From the NCBI GenBank assembly GCA_965248635.1, contig OZ252114.1, positions 2,232,001 through 2,296,000 of the forward strand: 64,000 nucleotides of DNA, in the 5' to 3' direction. The notes below the pieces were generated by a model. It ran no database searches, was not told the origin of the DNA, and saw nothing but the letters and a program-made list of their open reading frames with translations. The DNA is from CBDAPI01 sp965248635. Lineage in GTDB: Bacteria; Acidobacteriota; UBA6911; RPQK01; CBDAPI01. Positions 8,763 through 17,125 of the stretch are shown here, one piece after another. Numbering within the stretch: the first letter of the stretch is position 1; every line of letters starts with the position of its first letter. Both the position numbers and the translations under genes were made by a program.

Positions 8763-8797
8763 ATCTCTACTCTGTCAACTCTCGTCACTTATGCATT

Positions 8798-8864
8798 CAA
8801 ACAGTCTACTCTGCCACCCTTTTTTCAACCCGCCCGGGAATTGGGGACAGAGTAGACTGTCCCC
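8798..8864. repeat. Pair of inverted REP-like palindromes
   Basis: A degenerate copy (ACAGTCTACTCTGCCACCC plus T-run, from 8801) is followed by a perfect copy GGGGACAG-AGTAGA-CTGTCCCC at 8843-8864 in opposite loop orientation, 25-30 bp apart. This is the arrangement of a REP doublet. Confidence 0.7.
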
Positions 8865-8890
8865 GGACTTTCGGCTAGATTGATTCCGTC

Positions 8891-9148
8891 ATGACCTTTG
8901 TCATCACCGACCCATGCATCGGCACAAAAGACGCCAGTTGCGTGCAGGTCTGTCCGGTGGACTGTATTCATCCCTTGCCGGGTGCCCAGGACTTTGGAGT
9001 GGCGAAACAGCTGTACATCGATCCCGTCGAGTGCATCGATTGTGCCGCCTGTGTGCCCGTCTGCCCCGTAGAAGCTATCTTTGCGGACGATGAGGTTCCC
9101 GAGCAGTGGACGGAATATATCGACATTAATGCCAGGCACTTTGAGTGA
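8891..9148 (+). CDS. Ferredoxin, FdxA-like, two iron-sulfur cluster sites
   Basis: An 85-aa electron carrier. The N-terminal half has DPCIGTKDASCVQVCPVDC, as in seven-iron ferredoxins where one site often holds a [3Fe-4S] cluster. The second site is canonical (CIDCAACVPVCPVEA) for [4Fe-4S]. The start ATG gives MTFVITDPCIG, typical of the family. It directly precedes and touches an enoyl-CoA hydratase gene, so it may supply electrons to a CoA-linked catabolic step, but a specific partner is not identifiable. Confidence 0.9.
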   Translation: MTFVITDPCIGTKDASCVQVCPVDCIHPLPGAQDFGVAKQLYIDPVECIDCAACVPVCPVEAIFADDEVPEQWTEYIDINARHFE

Positions 9149-9172
9149 GTGGGAGTAGAGAGGGAGATCGAA

Positions 9173-9955
9173 GTGAATTGGAAGACGATTGAAGTGGGAT
9201 TTCTGGAGGAGGGGGTCGTGCTGGTCACCTTGAACCGGCCCGACGTGTTGAACGCAGTCGATGAGACCATGCGTGGCGAGTTCACCTCTCTCATCCCGGT
9301 TCTCCAGAGAGAGGAGGTTCGGGCCGTCGTTTTCACAGGTGCCGGTCGAGCCTTCTGTGCGGGCGTCGATATCAGTCGTTTTGAACAGGATTGGTCCGAC
9401 CGCTACTTTGCAGGAGAGAACTACGATCTTCTGGATTTCTTTGATGTCCTGGAGAACCTGCCAAAACCTGTTTTCGCGGCGATCAACGGAGCTGCCACCG
9501 GTGCCGGGATCCTGCTCGCCCTGGCCTGCGATATCCGGGTCGCTTCGGAGGCGGGCCGTGTCGGATTCCGGGAGCATCAGCTGGGACTGGTGCCCGGGCT
9601 GGGCGGGAGCGTTCGCCTGGTCCGCCTGTTGGGACTCGCTCGCGCCAAGGAAATCTACTTCCAGGAGAAGTTGGTACCGGCCAAGGAGCTCCATCGGTTG
9701 GGGCTGGTGGCAAGAGTCACCACACCCGAGACCCTGATCCCCGAAACACTCGAGTGGGCCAGAGAACTGTCTGCCCGGGCACCTCTGGCGCTGGCCCGCG
9801 CCAAGTTGCTTTTCAATGGAGTCTCAGATCGGACCCATCGGGAAGGCATTGAAGCCGAAAACGAGGCTCTGGAAGCGTCGGTTCGGACCCAGGACCACAA
9901 AGAGGGAGTCGCCGCCTTTCGCGAGCGAAGGCGACCCGTGTTCAAGGGGAGATAG
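9173..9955 (+). CDS. Enoyl-CoA hydratase/isomerase family protein
   Basis: A crotonase-fold enzyme acting on acyl-CoA intermediates. GTG 9173 is preferred because AGGGAG lies 6 bp upstream; the frame is also open from GTG 9149. The oxyanion-hole segments are visible: AFCAGVDIS and the INGAATGAGILLALACDIRVAS block, followed by the LGLVPGLGGSVRL segment containing a position used for catalysis in hydratases. It ends with VAAFRERRRPVFKGR, as is usual. It follows the ferredoxin gene closely and converges with a second crotonase gene. The precise reaction (hydratase, isomerase or other) is not certain. Confidence 0.87.
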   Translation: MNWKTIEVGFLEEGVVLVTLNRPDVLNAVDETMRGEFTSLIPVLQREEVRAVVFTGAGRAFCAGVDISRFEQDWSDRYFAGENYDLLDFFDVLENLPKPVFAAINGAATGAGILLALACDIRVASEAGRVGFREHQLGLVPGLGGSVRLVRLLGLARAKEIYFQEKLVPAKELHRLGLVARVTTPETLIPETLEWARELSARAPLALARAKLLFNGVSDRTHREGIEAENEALEASVRTQDHKEGVAAFRERRRPVFKGR

Positions 9956-9970
9956 GACTGCAAGTAAGTA

Positions 9971-10753
9971 CTAGCGTCCCTTGAAAACCGCCTTGCGTTT
10001 CTCAGCAAAGGCACTCACCCCTTCCAGCGCATCCCGGGTGTTGAAGAGAGAAGACATCAGATCCGCCTCCAGAGCCAGCCCGTCGCCGAGGCCCATCGAC
10101 CCGGTGGCGTGAACCAATTGTTTCATGGCGCTGATGGCGATGCTGGGTCCGGCGGCCAGCCGCCGGGCGAAAGCCTCCGTGTCTGAGATGAGCTGATCAG
10201 CTGGGAAGAGTCGATTCACGAACCCCAGTTCCAGAGCTTCTGCCGGGCTCACGATCCGACCAGTGATCATCATCTCGAGTGCCCGAGCGGGCCCGATGAG
10301 TCTCGGCAGCCGCTGAGTTCCCCCGTTTCCTGGCAAAAGACCCAAAGTGACCTCGGGCAGACCCAGTTTGTATTCACCTTCCGCCGCGAAGCGCAGATCA
10401 CAGGCGAGAGCGATTTCCAGGCCTCCACCCAGGGCATATCCGTTGATGGTAGCGATGAAGATCTTTGAGCTCGCCGGCATCCGGTCCAGCGTTGCATGGC
10501 CGGCATGGATCATTTCGATATTGGCGGCTGCGTCGTTGGCGGCGAAGGCCTTGATGTCCGCCCCTGCGCGAAAGAATTTCTGCGAGGCACTTTTCAAGAT
10601 CACGACCCGAACTTCGGGACTCTCTTCCGCCTCATCTATGGCCCCTTCCAGGTCGCCCAGGAAACCGATTTCGTAGCTGTTCGCCGGAGGGCGATTCAGG
10701 TTGATGCTGCCAACATGATTCGAGGCCGAGAACGTCACAACCGGGTCTGCCAT
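9971..10753 (-). CDS. Enoyl-CoA hydratase/isomerase family protein (second copy)
   Basis: A 260-aa crotonase-superfamily enzyme. ATG 10753 is chosen because AGGAGG stands about 8 bp upstream; the longer open frame adds residues without a ribosome binding site. Motifs include FRAGADIKAF, the INGYALGGGLEIALACDLRFAA oxyanion-hole block and LGLLPGNGGTQRLPRL, where the E/G pattern differs from the classic two-glutamate hydratases, so isomerase or other activity is possible. It is convergent with the first crotonase gene and divergent from the benzoate-type CoA ligase, sharing a 155-bp intergenic region with it. Confidence 0.87.
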   Translation of the reverse strand: MADPVVTFSASNHVGSINLNRPPANSYEIGFLGDLEGAIDEAEESPEVRVVILKSASQKFFRAGADIKAFAANDAAANIEMIHAGHATLDRMPASSKIFIATINGYALGGGLEIALACDLRFAAEGEYKLGLPEVTLGLLPGNGGTQRLPRLIGPARALEMMITGRIVSPAEALELGFVNRLFPADQLISDTEAFARRLAAGPSIAISAMKQLVHATGSMGLGDGLALEADLMSSLFNTRDALEGVSAFAEKRKAVFKGR

Positions 10754-10908
10754 CAGAGGATCCTCCTTTCGCACTCGCGAGTACCTAATTCCAGTGTCAT
10801 TGCTAGCACTGCAGGACAAGACTGTCAATGAGACGACTAGGGGGTTCATTTGTCAGTCTCTGCCGAGTGTGGTACACGGTTCACGACTCCATTCCATTTG
10901 GGACAACC

Positions 10909-12453
10909 ATGAAGCTCGAGCTACCCGCAAACTACAACGTCAGTGAAGTCCTGTTCCACAATCTCGAGGTGGGAAGAGGGGACAAGACTTGTCTGACGGT
11001 CGGCCACGAAAGTACCACCTATGGTGAGCTCGCCGCTCTTGCGGCTCGAGTCGGAAACTCTCTGAGATCCCTCGGCACTCAGCCCGGCGCCCGGGTGCTA
11101 CTACTGCTGCTCGATGGCTTCGAGTTTCCGGCTGCCTTCTTCGGCTCCATTCGAGCCGGCTGCGTACCGATTCCCACCAATACCTTTCTACCCGGTGCGG
11201 ACTTTGAGTATTTCCTGCGGGATAGCCAGGCCGAGGTGGCCATCGTCAGTGGTCCTGTACTGGAATCCTTCGACCGTGTACGCCGAAATGCGTCCACTCT
11301 CAAACATGTGGTCGTCGTCGATGACGCTCCCCCGGCAGGTGCGATCTCCTGGAAGGAGTGGAGCGGCGCGGCCTCGAGCGACCTGCCGCCGGTGCCGGCC
11401 GGGCCCGCAGAGCCGGCCTTCTGGCTCTATAGTTCCGGAAGCACGGGCTCTCCCAAAGGAGTGGTTCACCTTCAGCAGGCCATTCCTTACACGATCGAAT
11501 GCTATGCGCAGGGCGTTCTGGGGATGGACGAGAACGATCGCGTCTGCTCCGCTTCCAAGGCCTTTCATGCTTATGGGCTTGGAAACAGCATCACCTTTCC
11601 CCTGGGGGTCGGAGCCTCTTCAGTACTTTTCCCGGGCCGCCCGACTCCGGGGGCCATCTTTGCGGAGCTGATCCGCCATCGGCCAACTCTCTTCTTTACC
11701 GTCCCGACCGCGTATGCTGCCATGCTGGCGGCGCCTCGCGAAGAGCCCGACTGGGATTTGTCAAGCCTGCGGCTTTGCGTGTCGGCTGCCGAGGCACTGC
11801 CTCCGGAGATCCTGCGACGCTGGGTGGAGCGCTTTGAGGTGGAGATTCTGGATGGAATCGGCTCCACCGAAATGCTTCACATCTTCATCTCCAACCGATC
11901 TGGTCAGGTGAAGGCGGCGTCCAGCGGGACGCCGGTACCCGGTTATGAGGTCCGGATTGTGGATGAATCCGGCCTTGAAGTGCCCCCCGGTGACTCCGGA
12001 GATCTGCAGGTTCGGGGTGGGAGCGCTTCGCCTTACTACTGGAACCGACCGGAGGCCGAAGGGAGTCGGCAAGGCGACTGGAATACCACAGGGGACCGCT
12101 ACCATCGTGACGAGGAGGGCTCTTATTTCTATGAAGGCCGATCCGACGACATGCTGAAGGTGGGGGGGCAATGGGTCTCACCGGTGGAAGTCGAAAACAC
12201 GCTGATACAGCATCCGGCGGTTCTGGAGGGAGCCGTTGTGGCGGCCACTGACGACGAGGGGCTAACAAGGTCCAAGGCTTTTCTGATCCTGAATGAGGCC
12301 TATCCGCCGTCTGAGAAACTGGTCAGAGAGCTGCAGGAATTTGTCAAGTCCAGGATTGCTCCTTTCAAGTACCCTCGTCTGATCGAGTTCGTGGAGGAGC
12401 TTCCCAGGACAGCTACCGGCAAGCTCCAGCGTTTCCGGCTCAGGGGAGGATAG
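10909..12453 (+). CDS. Benzoate-CoA ligase family protein
   Basis: A 514-aa AMP-forming ligase whose sequence pattern (LPANYNVSEVLFHNLEVGRGDKT, VLLLLLDGFEFPAAFFGSIRAG, NTFLPGADFEYFLRDS) matches aryl-CoA ligases of the benzoate/4-hydroxybenzoate type. Adenylation motifs WLYSSGSTGSPKGVVH, DGIGSTEMLHIF, NTTGDRY and GRSDDMLKVGGQWVSP are present, and the C-terminal lysine motif is TATGKLQRF. ATG 10909 removes a 27-residue non-homologous extension. Together with two crotonases and a ferredoxin it suggests aromatic-acid or related acyl-CoA catabolism, but the downstream ring-reducing or ring-opening enzymes are absent here. Confidence 0.88.
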   Translation: MKLELPANYNVSEVLFHNLEVGRGDKTCLTVGHESTTYGELAALAARVGNSLRSLGTQPGARVLLLLLDGFEFPAAFFGSIRAGCVPIPTNTFLPGADFEYFLRDSQAEVAIVSGPVLESFDRVRRNASTLKHVVVVDDAPPAGAISWKEWSGAASSDLPPVPAGPAEPAFWLYSSGSTGSPKGVVHLQQAIPYTIECYAQGVLGMDENDRVCSASKAFHAYGLGNSITFPLGVGASSVLFPGRPTPGAIFAELIRHRPTLFFTVPTAYAAMLAAPREEPDWDLSSLRLCVSAAEALPPEILRRWVERFEVEILDGIGSTEMLHIFISNRSGQVKAASSGTPVPGYEVRIVDESGLEVPPGDSGDLQVRGGSASPYYWNRPEAEGSRQGDWNTTGDRYHRDEEGSYFYEGRSDDMLKVGGQWVSPVEVENTLIQHPAVLEGAVVAATDDEGLTRSKAFLILNEAYPPSEKLVRELQEFVKSRIAPFKYPRLIEFVEELPRTATGKLQRFRLRGG

Positions 12454-12472
12454 GTTCCACGAAACATGGAAC

Positions 12473-13317
12473 TTATTCGGCAGTCAGTCTGATCGCCGGC
12501 AGGGTGATGGTTTTGCCTACCCGGGGCAGCTCGAACGGAACGTAGATTCCGTCCTCCCAGTGAATCCAGCGGAAAACCTTGTTCTCCAGTTCGCGGTCGA
12601 AATGAAACGCGACTTCGTGAGGCCGGCCATCTTCCGTAATTTGCAGAATCTCAATCGAGAGCGAGTCGAGCTCGATCCGATGCCCGGGGCGAGTGCGCGG
12701 ATCGTCTTTGAAGAGGAGGTCGAAAAGAGAATAGGCGTAACGCCGATCGAAGGGGGGCAGTTGCTCGGCTCCGGGGTTCTGCCGGGCGGCAGCAGGAAAC
12801 CACCCCGAGGTCGCAGTACCAGCGTGTGGGGTCCGGACCGGGACACCTGAATCTCGTGAATACTTGATCCGAGAACGAGGGAACCGGATGGGGCCGACCC
12901 GTCATCGAGTGCTCGCATCAGGGGTGCGAACTGGGAAACGAAAGCGGTCGGAGTGCTGACCACCAGAACCTGCTGACCAGCTACTGCGCCGTCGCCGTGG
13001 AAGCTGGAGGCCGAACGAGCGAAGATCTCCCTAAAGTCAGCCAGATTGATGGGGGCGAGGAGAACACCAATCGGGGCCAGAACCAGGTGTACCGCGATGA
13101 GCGCTCCGCAGGCCAAGCGGACCGCCACAGCAGGGGCCTGCCCGGTCGAGCTGGACCTGGCCCGTACCGCCTCCAGGAGGGCGGCCAGCAGCGCCATTCC
13201 CCCGATACCCGCGAAGAAAAGTAGACGATCGGAGACGAAAGTATTCGGGATGGATTTTCGTCGCCAGCTAGGCGTGCGACGCAGGAAGACCGGGAGTCTT
13301 TCGAGGAAGCGCAACAA
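12473..13317 (-). pseudogene. Truncated, frameshifted polytopic membrane protein with a periplasmic-type C-terminal domain
   Basis: The frame from 13317 encodes two hydrophobic segments (LLFFAGIGGMALLAALLEAV, ALIAVHLVLAPIGVLLAPI) and a soluble part up to about 12785. Coding then continues in another frame (RYAYSLFDLLFKDDPRTRPGHR, EILQITEDGRPHEVAFHFDR, WIHWEDGIYVPFELP) to the TAA at 12473-12475. The 5' end is also missing, because a stop precedes the fragment in the same frame. The family is not named here: it resembles a group of multi-spanning membrane proteins with a conserved GRP-F-FDR C-terminal motif. It converges with the benzoate-type ligase. Confidence 0.6.
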
Positions 13318-13469
13318 AGCTGTCGGCGAAAAGACGCCCGAAGTAGCGGCGCGAACTTCCGGGACAGTACACTAGGTGCAGCTCGTCATGAGTTCTGATC
13401 CGGGAGTCAGCGCGTCATTCGGCGGCGAGGGGCGTCTGAACCCTGGGTCAACATTTGTAATACGCTGCA

Positions 13470-13745
13470 CTAGTACCTCCTTGCGGAAGTACGATAACGT
13501 TTGCGGATGGGGCTTGCGAGGTGAGGTTGCGAAGAGAGGAGGAGGCGATGCGGTAGTATCGTTGACGACGAACGACAAAGAGATCGCCCGCAACCCCCAT
13601 CCGCCCGCAGGGTTGGGGCGGGACGGGCCCATCTCTTTGTTGTTCCTCCTCGCCGATGCTCCCGCATCGACTCGTCGTCTCGCCTCAATCTGGTGTCCGT
13701 CGCGCTCCCAACAAACGTCATCGTATTTCCGCAAGTAGGTACTAG
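13470..13745. mobile_element. 276-bp foldback MITE
   Basis: The ends are imperfect inverted repeats of about 35 bp beginning CTAGTACCT and continuing TTGCGGAA, TACGAT, ACGTTTG. Further matching (CGATGCGG and ACAAAGAGAT on both sides) shows that almost the whole unit is one long imperfect palindrome with a GC-rich centre near 13590-13620. It encodes no convincing protein; open frames exist on both strands only because the two arms mirror each other. CTAG at both tips could be a 4-bp target duplication. It ends 20 bp before the msrA start and may contribute transcription signals. Confidence 0.85.
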
Positions 13746-13765
13746 GAGCCTGGAGGAGACAGCGA

Positions 13766-14410
13766 ATGGATTTTGCACACCGAATCAGGATGCCTACCGC
13801 CGAAAGAGCCCTGCCGGGACGTGAGGAAGAGATGCCCGTGGCCGAGAGGCATTACGTGTTGAATTCACCACTGCGGCCGCCCTTCCCGGAGGGTCTCGAA
13901 AGAGGACTCTTTGGTATGGGCTGTTTCTGGGGTGCCGAAAAGGAGTTCTGGCAGGCTGCCGGGGTGTTCACCACTGCAGTCGGGTATGCCGCCGGCTACA
14001 CCCCGAATCCCACCTATCGTGAGGTCTGCACGGGGATGACCGGACACGCAGAGGTTGTTCTGGTCGTCTTCGACCCCTCTCGGACCGGTTACGAGCAGAT
14101 GCTGAAGCTCTGCTGGGAGAACCATGATCCGAGTCATGGAATGCGCCAGGGGAATGATGTCGGAACCCAGTATCGCTCCGGGATTTACTGCTTTTCGGAG
14201 GGGCAGCTCCAGGCTGCTCTGGCCAGTCGCGACGCCTATCAGATTGAGCTCCAACAGGCAGGCTACGGTTCCATAACGACGGAAATTCTGGCCTCTCCGG
14301 ATTTCTACTATGCCGAGGATTACCACCAGCAATACCTGGCCAAGAATCCGGGCGGCTATTGTGGGCTCGGGGGAACCGGCGTCAGCTGCCCCACAGACGT
14401 GACGGCCTGA
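13766..14410 (+). CDS. msrA: Peptide methionine-S-sulfoxide reductase MsrA
   Basis: Reduces methionine-S-sulfoxide in proteins using thioredoxin. The family hallmark GMGCFWGAEKEFW holds the catalytic Cys. YAAGYTPNPTYREVCTGMTGHAE, WENHDPSHGMRQGNDVGTQYRS and a C-terminal GYCGLGGTGVSC with resolving cysteines complete the pattern. The 214-aa length matches longer MsrA proteins of about 210 aa with an N-terminal extension. GGAGGAG lies about 8 bp upstream of the ATG. A foldback MITE ends just before the ribosome binding site. Confidence 0.95.
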   Translation: MDFAHRIRMPTAERALPGREEEMPVAERHYVLNSPLRPPFPEGLERGLFGMGCFWGAEKEFWQAAGVFTTAVGYAAGYTPNPTYREVCTGMTGHAEVVLVVFDPSRTGYEQMLKLCWENHDPSHGMRQGNDVGTQYRSGIYCFSEGQLQAALASRDAYQIELQQAGYGSITTEILASPDFYYAEDYHQQYLAKNPGGYCGLGGTGVSCPTDVTA

Positions 14411-14522
14411 GAGAGGATCGCACGCCACCGGCCCGCTTCCTTCTCCCCTTTTTCGTGCTACTATTTCGGCAAGGTGCTCACCCGAGTACCAACGACTTCG
14501 CTGTACCGATCGGAGGTTTCGC

Positions 14523-15905
14523 ATTCTGGAACTAGAAGGTCACAGGATTTCCCGTCGAACGCTTCTTGCCGGAGGAGCCTCGGTCCTGGCCTCGGCGGCA
14601 GTCGGGTACGGGCAAAGAAGGCGCAGCAATCGGCCCGGGCCTGGGCAGTTGCACTATGAGAGTCTCGTGAATGTCGCCGAGCGGATCCGACGACGAGAGC
14701 TGTCGCCGGTGGAGGTGACGAAAGCCCAGCTGGAGCGCATTGATGCGCTCGAACCCAGGCTGGAAGCCTATGTGATGGTCCTTGCCGACCGTGCCCTGGC
14801 CCAGGCGCGGGAGGCCGAGCGCGAAATTCAAGCAGGAAAATATCGAGGTCCTCTGCATGGGATTCCGGTTGCGGTGAAGGACCTCTACTTCACCTCCGGC
14901 CTGGCGACAAAGGGTGGCAGCGGAGCCCTTGCGGATCATGTCCCGAGTTACAACGCCACTGTCGTAGAGCGATTCGCCAGCGCAGGAGCGGTGCTGCTGG
15001 GCAAGCTGAACACGACCGAAGGCGCCATGGTCGGATACCACCGGGATTTCGAGGTTCCCCGCAACCCGTGGGGTGAGGACCGCTTTCCCGGCTGGTCATC
15101 GAGCGGCTCGGGAGTTGCGACTGCGGCGGGTCTTTGTTACGCGTCGCTGGGCACCGACACGGGCGGTTCCATCAGAACGCCGTCGGCGGTGAACGGGATT
15201 GTCGGCCTGAAGCCGACCTGGGGACGCGTGAGCCGTCATGGAGTTCTCGACCTGGCGCCGTCTCTCGATCACGTGGGTCCCATGACCCGAACAGTAGCGG
15301 ACGCAGCGGCCGTGCTGGCGGTTCTGGCCGGCCGGGATGAGCATGACGCCACCAGCCTGCCCAATCGCGTCCCAGACTACCTGGAGCAGATCGATCAGGG
15401 AATCCAGGGAGCGCGGATCGGCTACGACGAGGACTATGCCGCCCGGGGTGTCCAGGGGGAAACGGCAGCGGCGGTTCAGAGGGCCTTGCGAGATCTGGAA
15501 GAGCTGGGCGGACGCGTGGTCCGGGCCAGGATGCCGACATTGCGCGGTCAGGGCGGAGCCTGGAGGACCATCTGCAGTGCTGAAGCCGCTGCCGCACATG
15601 CTCGCACATTTCCCGCCCGCGCCGATCAGTACGGCACTTTCTTCCGCTCCTTCCTGGAAGCTGGCAGGGAGGTCACCGGAGTGGACTATGCGAAGGCGAA
15701 CCTGATTCGGCGGGAGATATCCGGCCAGATCCGGCGGGTCTTTCAGGACATTGATCTCCTGGTGTGTCCTTCTGTCGCTTACGAACCGTGCCTCTACAAT
15801 CCGGCAGACGCCTACGGCGGTATTGACCCGGAAGCAGAGACCCTGGCGGGGGTTCCCTACTCCTGCCTGGCGGTCAGCGGCCGTTTTACCGGCCCCTTCA
15901 ATTTT
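14523..15905 (+). pseudogene. Amidase signature enzyme, 5' part (split by IS1595-type transposon)
   Basis: The frame encodes a Tat-like signal (RISRRTLLAGGASVLASAAV) followed by an amidase-signature hydrolase with Lys-Ser-Ser triad motifs: PVAVKDLYF (Lys), GWSSSGSGVATAAG and DTGGSIRTPSAVNG. No ATG precedes the signal. GGAGG at 14512-14516 is well spaced for the rare start ATT 14523 or CTG 14526; TTG 14649 would drop the signal, so the start is uncertain. Coding is cut after GRFTGPFNF by the transposon and resumes at 18403 as CGYPTLSLPCGF, in frame once the element and one target duplication are removed. The interruption supplies a stop at 15912-15914. Confidence 0.9.
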
Positions 15906-15966
15906 CGGGACTAGGTACTTTATGAAAACGGTATCGGTTCCGGCGAATAGGTGTGAGAACTACCCC

Positions 15967-16140
15967 TCAATCGTTCTGATTGGGGTCTTCGTTCTCGGTA
16001 GATCCCTCGTCCTGCTGATCTCGCGGGGGTTTCTTAATCAGACGACTCAAAGCTTCCTCTGGGTCTTCTTCTATAATCAAAGTCTCGGGATCAGGGCCAG
16101 GTTTCTGCTTGTCGGGTCTTTCTTGATCTGTCAATTTCAT
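15967..16140 (-). CDS. Small acidic passenger protein, 57 aa
   Basis: A short gene (MKLTDQERPDKQKPGPDPE at its N-terminus, then LIIEEDPEEALSRLIKKP) in the transposon. The GPDPE-x-LIIEEDPEEAL pattern resembles tiny proteins of the form GPEPE-x-LKIEGDWEEAV that often accompany ISXO2-type elements, although the usual terminal W-P motif is missing here. It is strongly charged with no membrane segment. Its stop lies 61 bp from the left tip of the element and it is downstream of the tRNA on the same strand. Function unknown. Confidence 0.6.
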   Translation of the reverse strand: MKLTDQERPDKQKPGPDPETLIIEEDPEEALSRLIKKPPRDQQDEGSTENEDPNQND

Positions 16141-16178
16141 GTCATAATAACACTATCGCCCCCATGTCAGGGTAAGAG

Positions 16179-16266
16179 TGCCCCCACCGGGACTCGAACC
16201 CGGATGGCCCTGGAGAAGGCCGGTCGCATGCAAAGCGACTGTGTCTGCCGATTTCACCATGGGGGC
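16179..16266 (-). tRNA. Class II tRNA, leucine-type body with anticodon UGC (alanine codons)
   Basis: An 88-nt cloverleaf: 7-bp acceptor stem (GCCCCCA/TGGGGGC), D arm GTG-AAATCGGCAGA-CAC as in bacterial tRNA-Leu, anticodon stem GTCGC/GCGAC with loop TTTGCAT (anticodon TGC at 16230-16232), long variable arm with GGCC/GGCC stem, T arm CCGGG-TTCGAGT-CCCGG, and discriminator A73. No CCA is encoded. The third acceptor pair is C-G, not the G-U needed by alanyl-tRNA synthetase, whereas A73, the D arm and the long variable arm fit leucine. It would therefore be predicted to carry leucine (less likely serine) to GCA codons. It lies inside the IS1595-type transposon. Confidence 0.85.
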
Positions 16267-16356
16267 TTTGAGCTGAGTGCAGGGTCGGCGGGTGACTACA
16301 ATCCTCTAGCCGCCCCTACTTGGTGCGGGTCGCTCGGTGCGACCCTCAATCTCTTC

Positions 16357-17070
16357 TCATTCATCACCCTCCTTCGTTTTCACCAAAGCTCGAAGATAGC
16401 CGACCGCGGCTTCAATAACGGCACAGTCCTGCGCAGTGAGATCAGCAGGAAATTGGATGTAAGCGTTAGTCCTTCCGAAGATTGGAAGCCTGTCGAACCC
16501 CTCAGGGGGGTGATCCTTATCCGCTGGTGGCGGTGGAGTAACTTCTTCCTCTCTTCGGATCCCAGGGGTTTTCCGGCCTTTAGAGGGGGTGGATCCAGGT
16601 CCATTCCGTGGGGTTCGACGCCTTGGCTTGGTGATGTGGGGGGAAACCTCAAAACCGCAATCCTGCAAGGCCTTGACGTAGAAGCGGACGGTTCTGGCCA
16701 TCATCTGCCCTTGCGGCACCCCCACCTCTTTAAAGGCCTGCTCCAATTCCGGCAGGGTGCCCTTCTTGATGTCCACGCCCTTGACGATGTCTTCATAGGT
16801 TTCTTGAAGAAGGTCCAAGAGGTGTTTCTTGTAGGCATCCCCCCCCCCTCGCTGCGCTTGGACAAGCTGGCTAAAGCCTTCCAGCACGGAGTCATCCTTG
16901 GCGACCAGACCAAGGTAGCGGAGCCCGGACATCAACTCGGCGTAGCCAGCCCCAGAGAGCTTGCTCAGCACATGCCTGTTGAGTTTGGTGGGTGTTGTGG
17001 ATTCCGCAAACTCCTCAATGATTGTCTTGAGGGCAGGGTAAGTGACATACGGTGGCCTTTGAGAATGCAT
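16357..17070 (-). CDS. DUF5343-like passenger protein
   Basis: A 237-aa protein from ATG 17070 (MHSQRPPYVTYPALKTIIEEF); the longer frame upstream has no homologous-looking sequence. The N-terminal ~150 residues (YVTYPALKTIIEEFAES, LSGAGYAELMSGLRYLGLVA, GVPQGQMMARTVRFYVKALQDCG) look like the DUF5343 fold, a helix-rich domain probably with winged-helix character. A proline-rich basic linker (TKPRRRTPRNGPGSTPSKGRK) leads to a C-terminal segment with IFGRTNAYIQFPADLTAQD. Such genes occur as transposon cargo. It is divergent from the 117-aa gene and upstream of the tRNA on the same strand. Function is unknown. Confidence 0.6.
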   Translation of the reverse strand: MHSQRPPYVTYPALKTIIEEFAESTTPTKLNRHVLSKLSGAGYAELMSGLRYLGLVAKDDSVLEGFSQLVQAQRGGGDAYKKHLLDLLQETYEDIVKGVDIKKGTLPELEQAFKEVGVPQGQMMARTVRFYVKALQDCGFEVSPHITKPRRRTPRNGPGSTPSKGRKTPGIRREEEVTPPPPADKDHPPEGFDRLPIFGRTNAYIQFPADLTAQDCAVIEAAVGYLRALVKTKEGDE

Positions 17071-17125
17071 TATCAAATCCTTCCTGCGTCTTCGAGGTAT
17101 TATTCTAACACAAAAGGATAATTCT

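Larger units (their letters stand above)
7554..8809 (-). mobile_element. IS110-family insertion sequence (approximate limits)
   Basis: One IS110-type transposase gene with about 115 bp of non-coding sequence on each side. The 12-bp sequence CAAACAGTCTAC occurs at both edges (7554-7565 and 8798-8809). No terminal inverted repeats were seen, as usual for IS110. The right flank resembles the REP-like palindrome (ACAGTCTACTCTG then a T-run), suggesting insertion into such a repeat. Exact ends are uncertain. Confidence 0.75.

Noticed and set aside
7554..8809. 12-bp direct repeat CAAACAGTCTAC as a target-site duplication
   Set aside because: IS110 elements normally make no or very short duplications; the repeat more likely reflects pre-existing REP-like sequence or element ends.
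13372..13738. 120-aa open frames on both strands in the MITE
   Set aside because: They mirror each other because the DNA is palindromic; no start signals or homology.
15751..17121. 456-aa plus-strand open frame across the amidase/transposon junction
   Set aside because: It crosses the terminal repeat and the tRNA gene and is antisense to the DUF5343-like gene; its sequence has no protein-like features.
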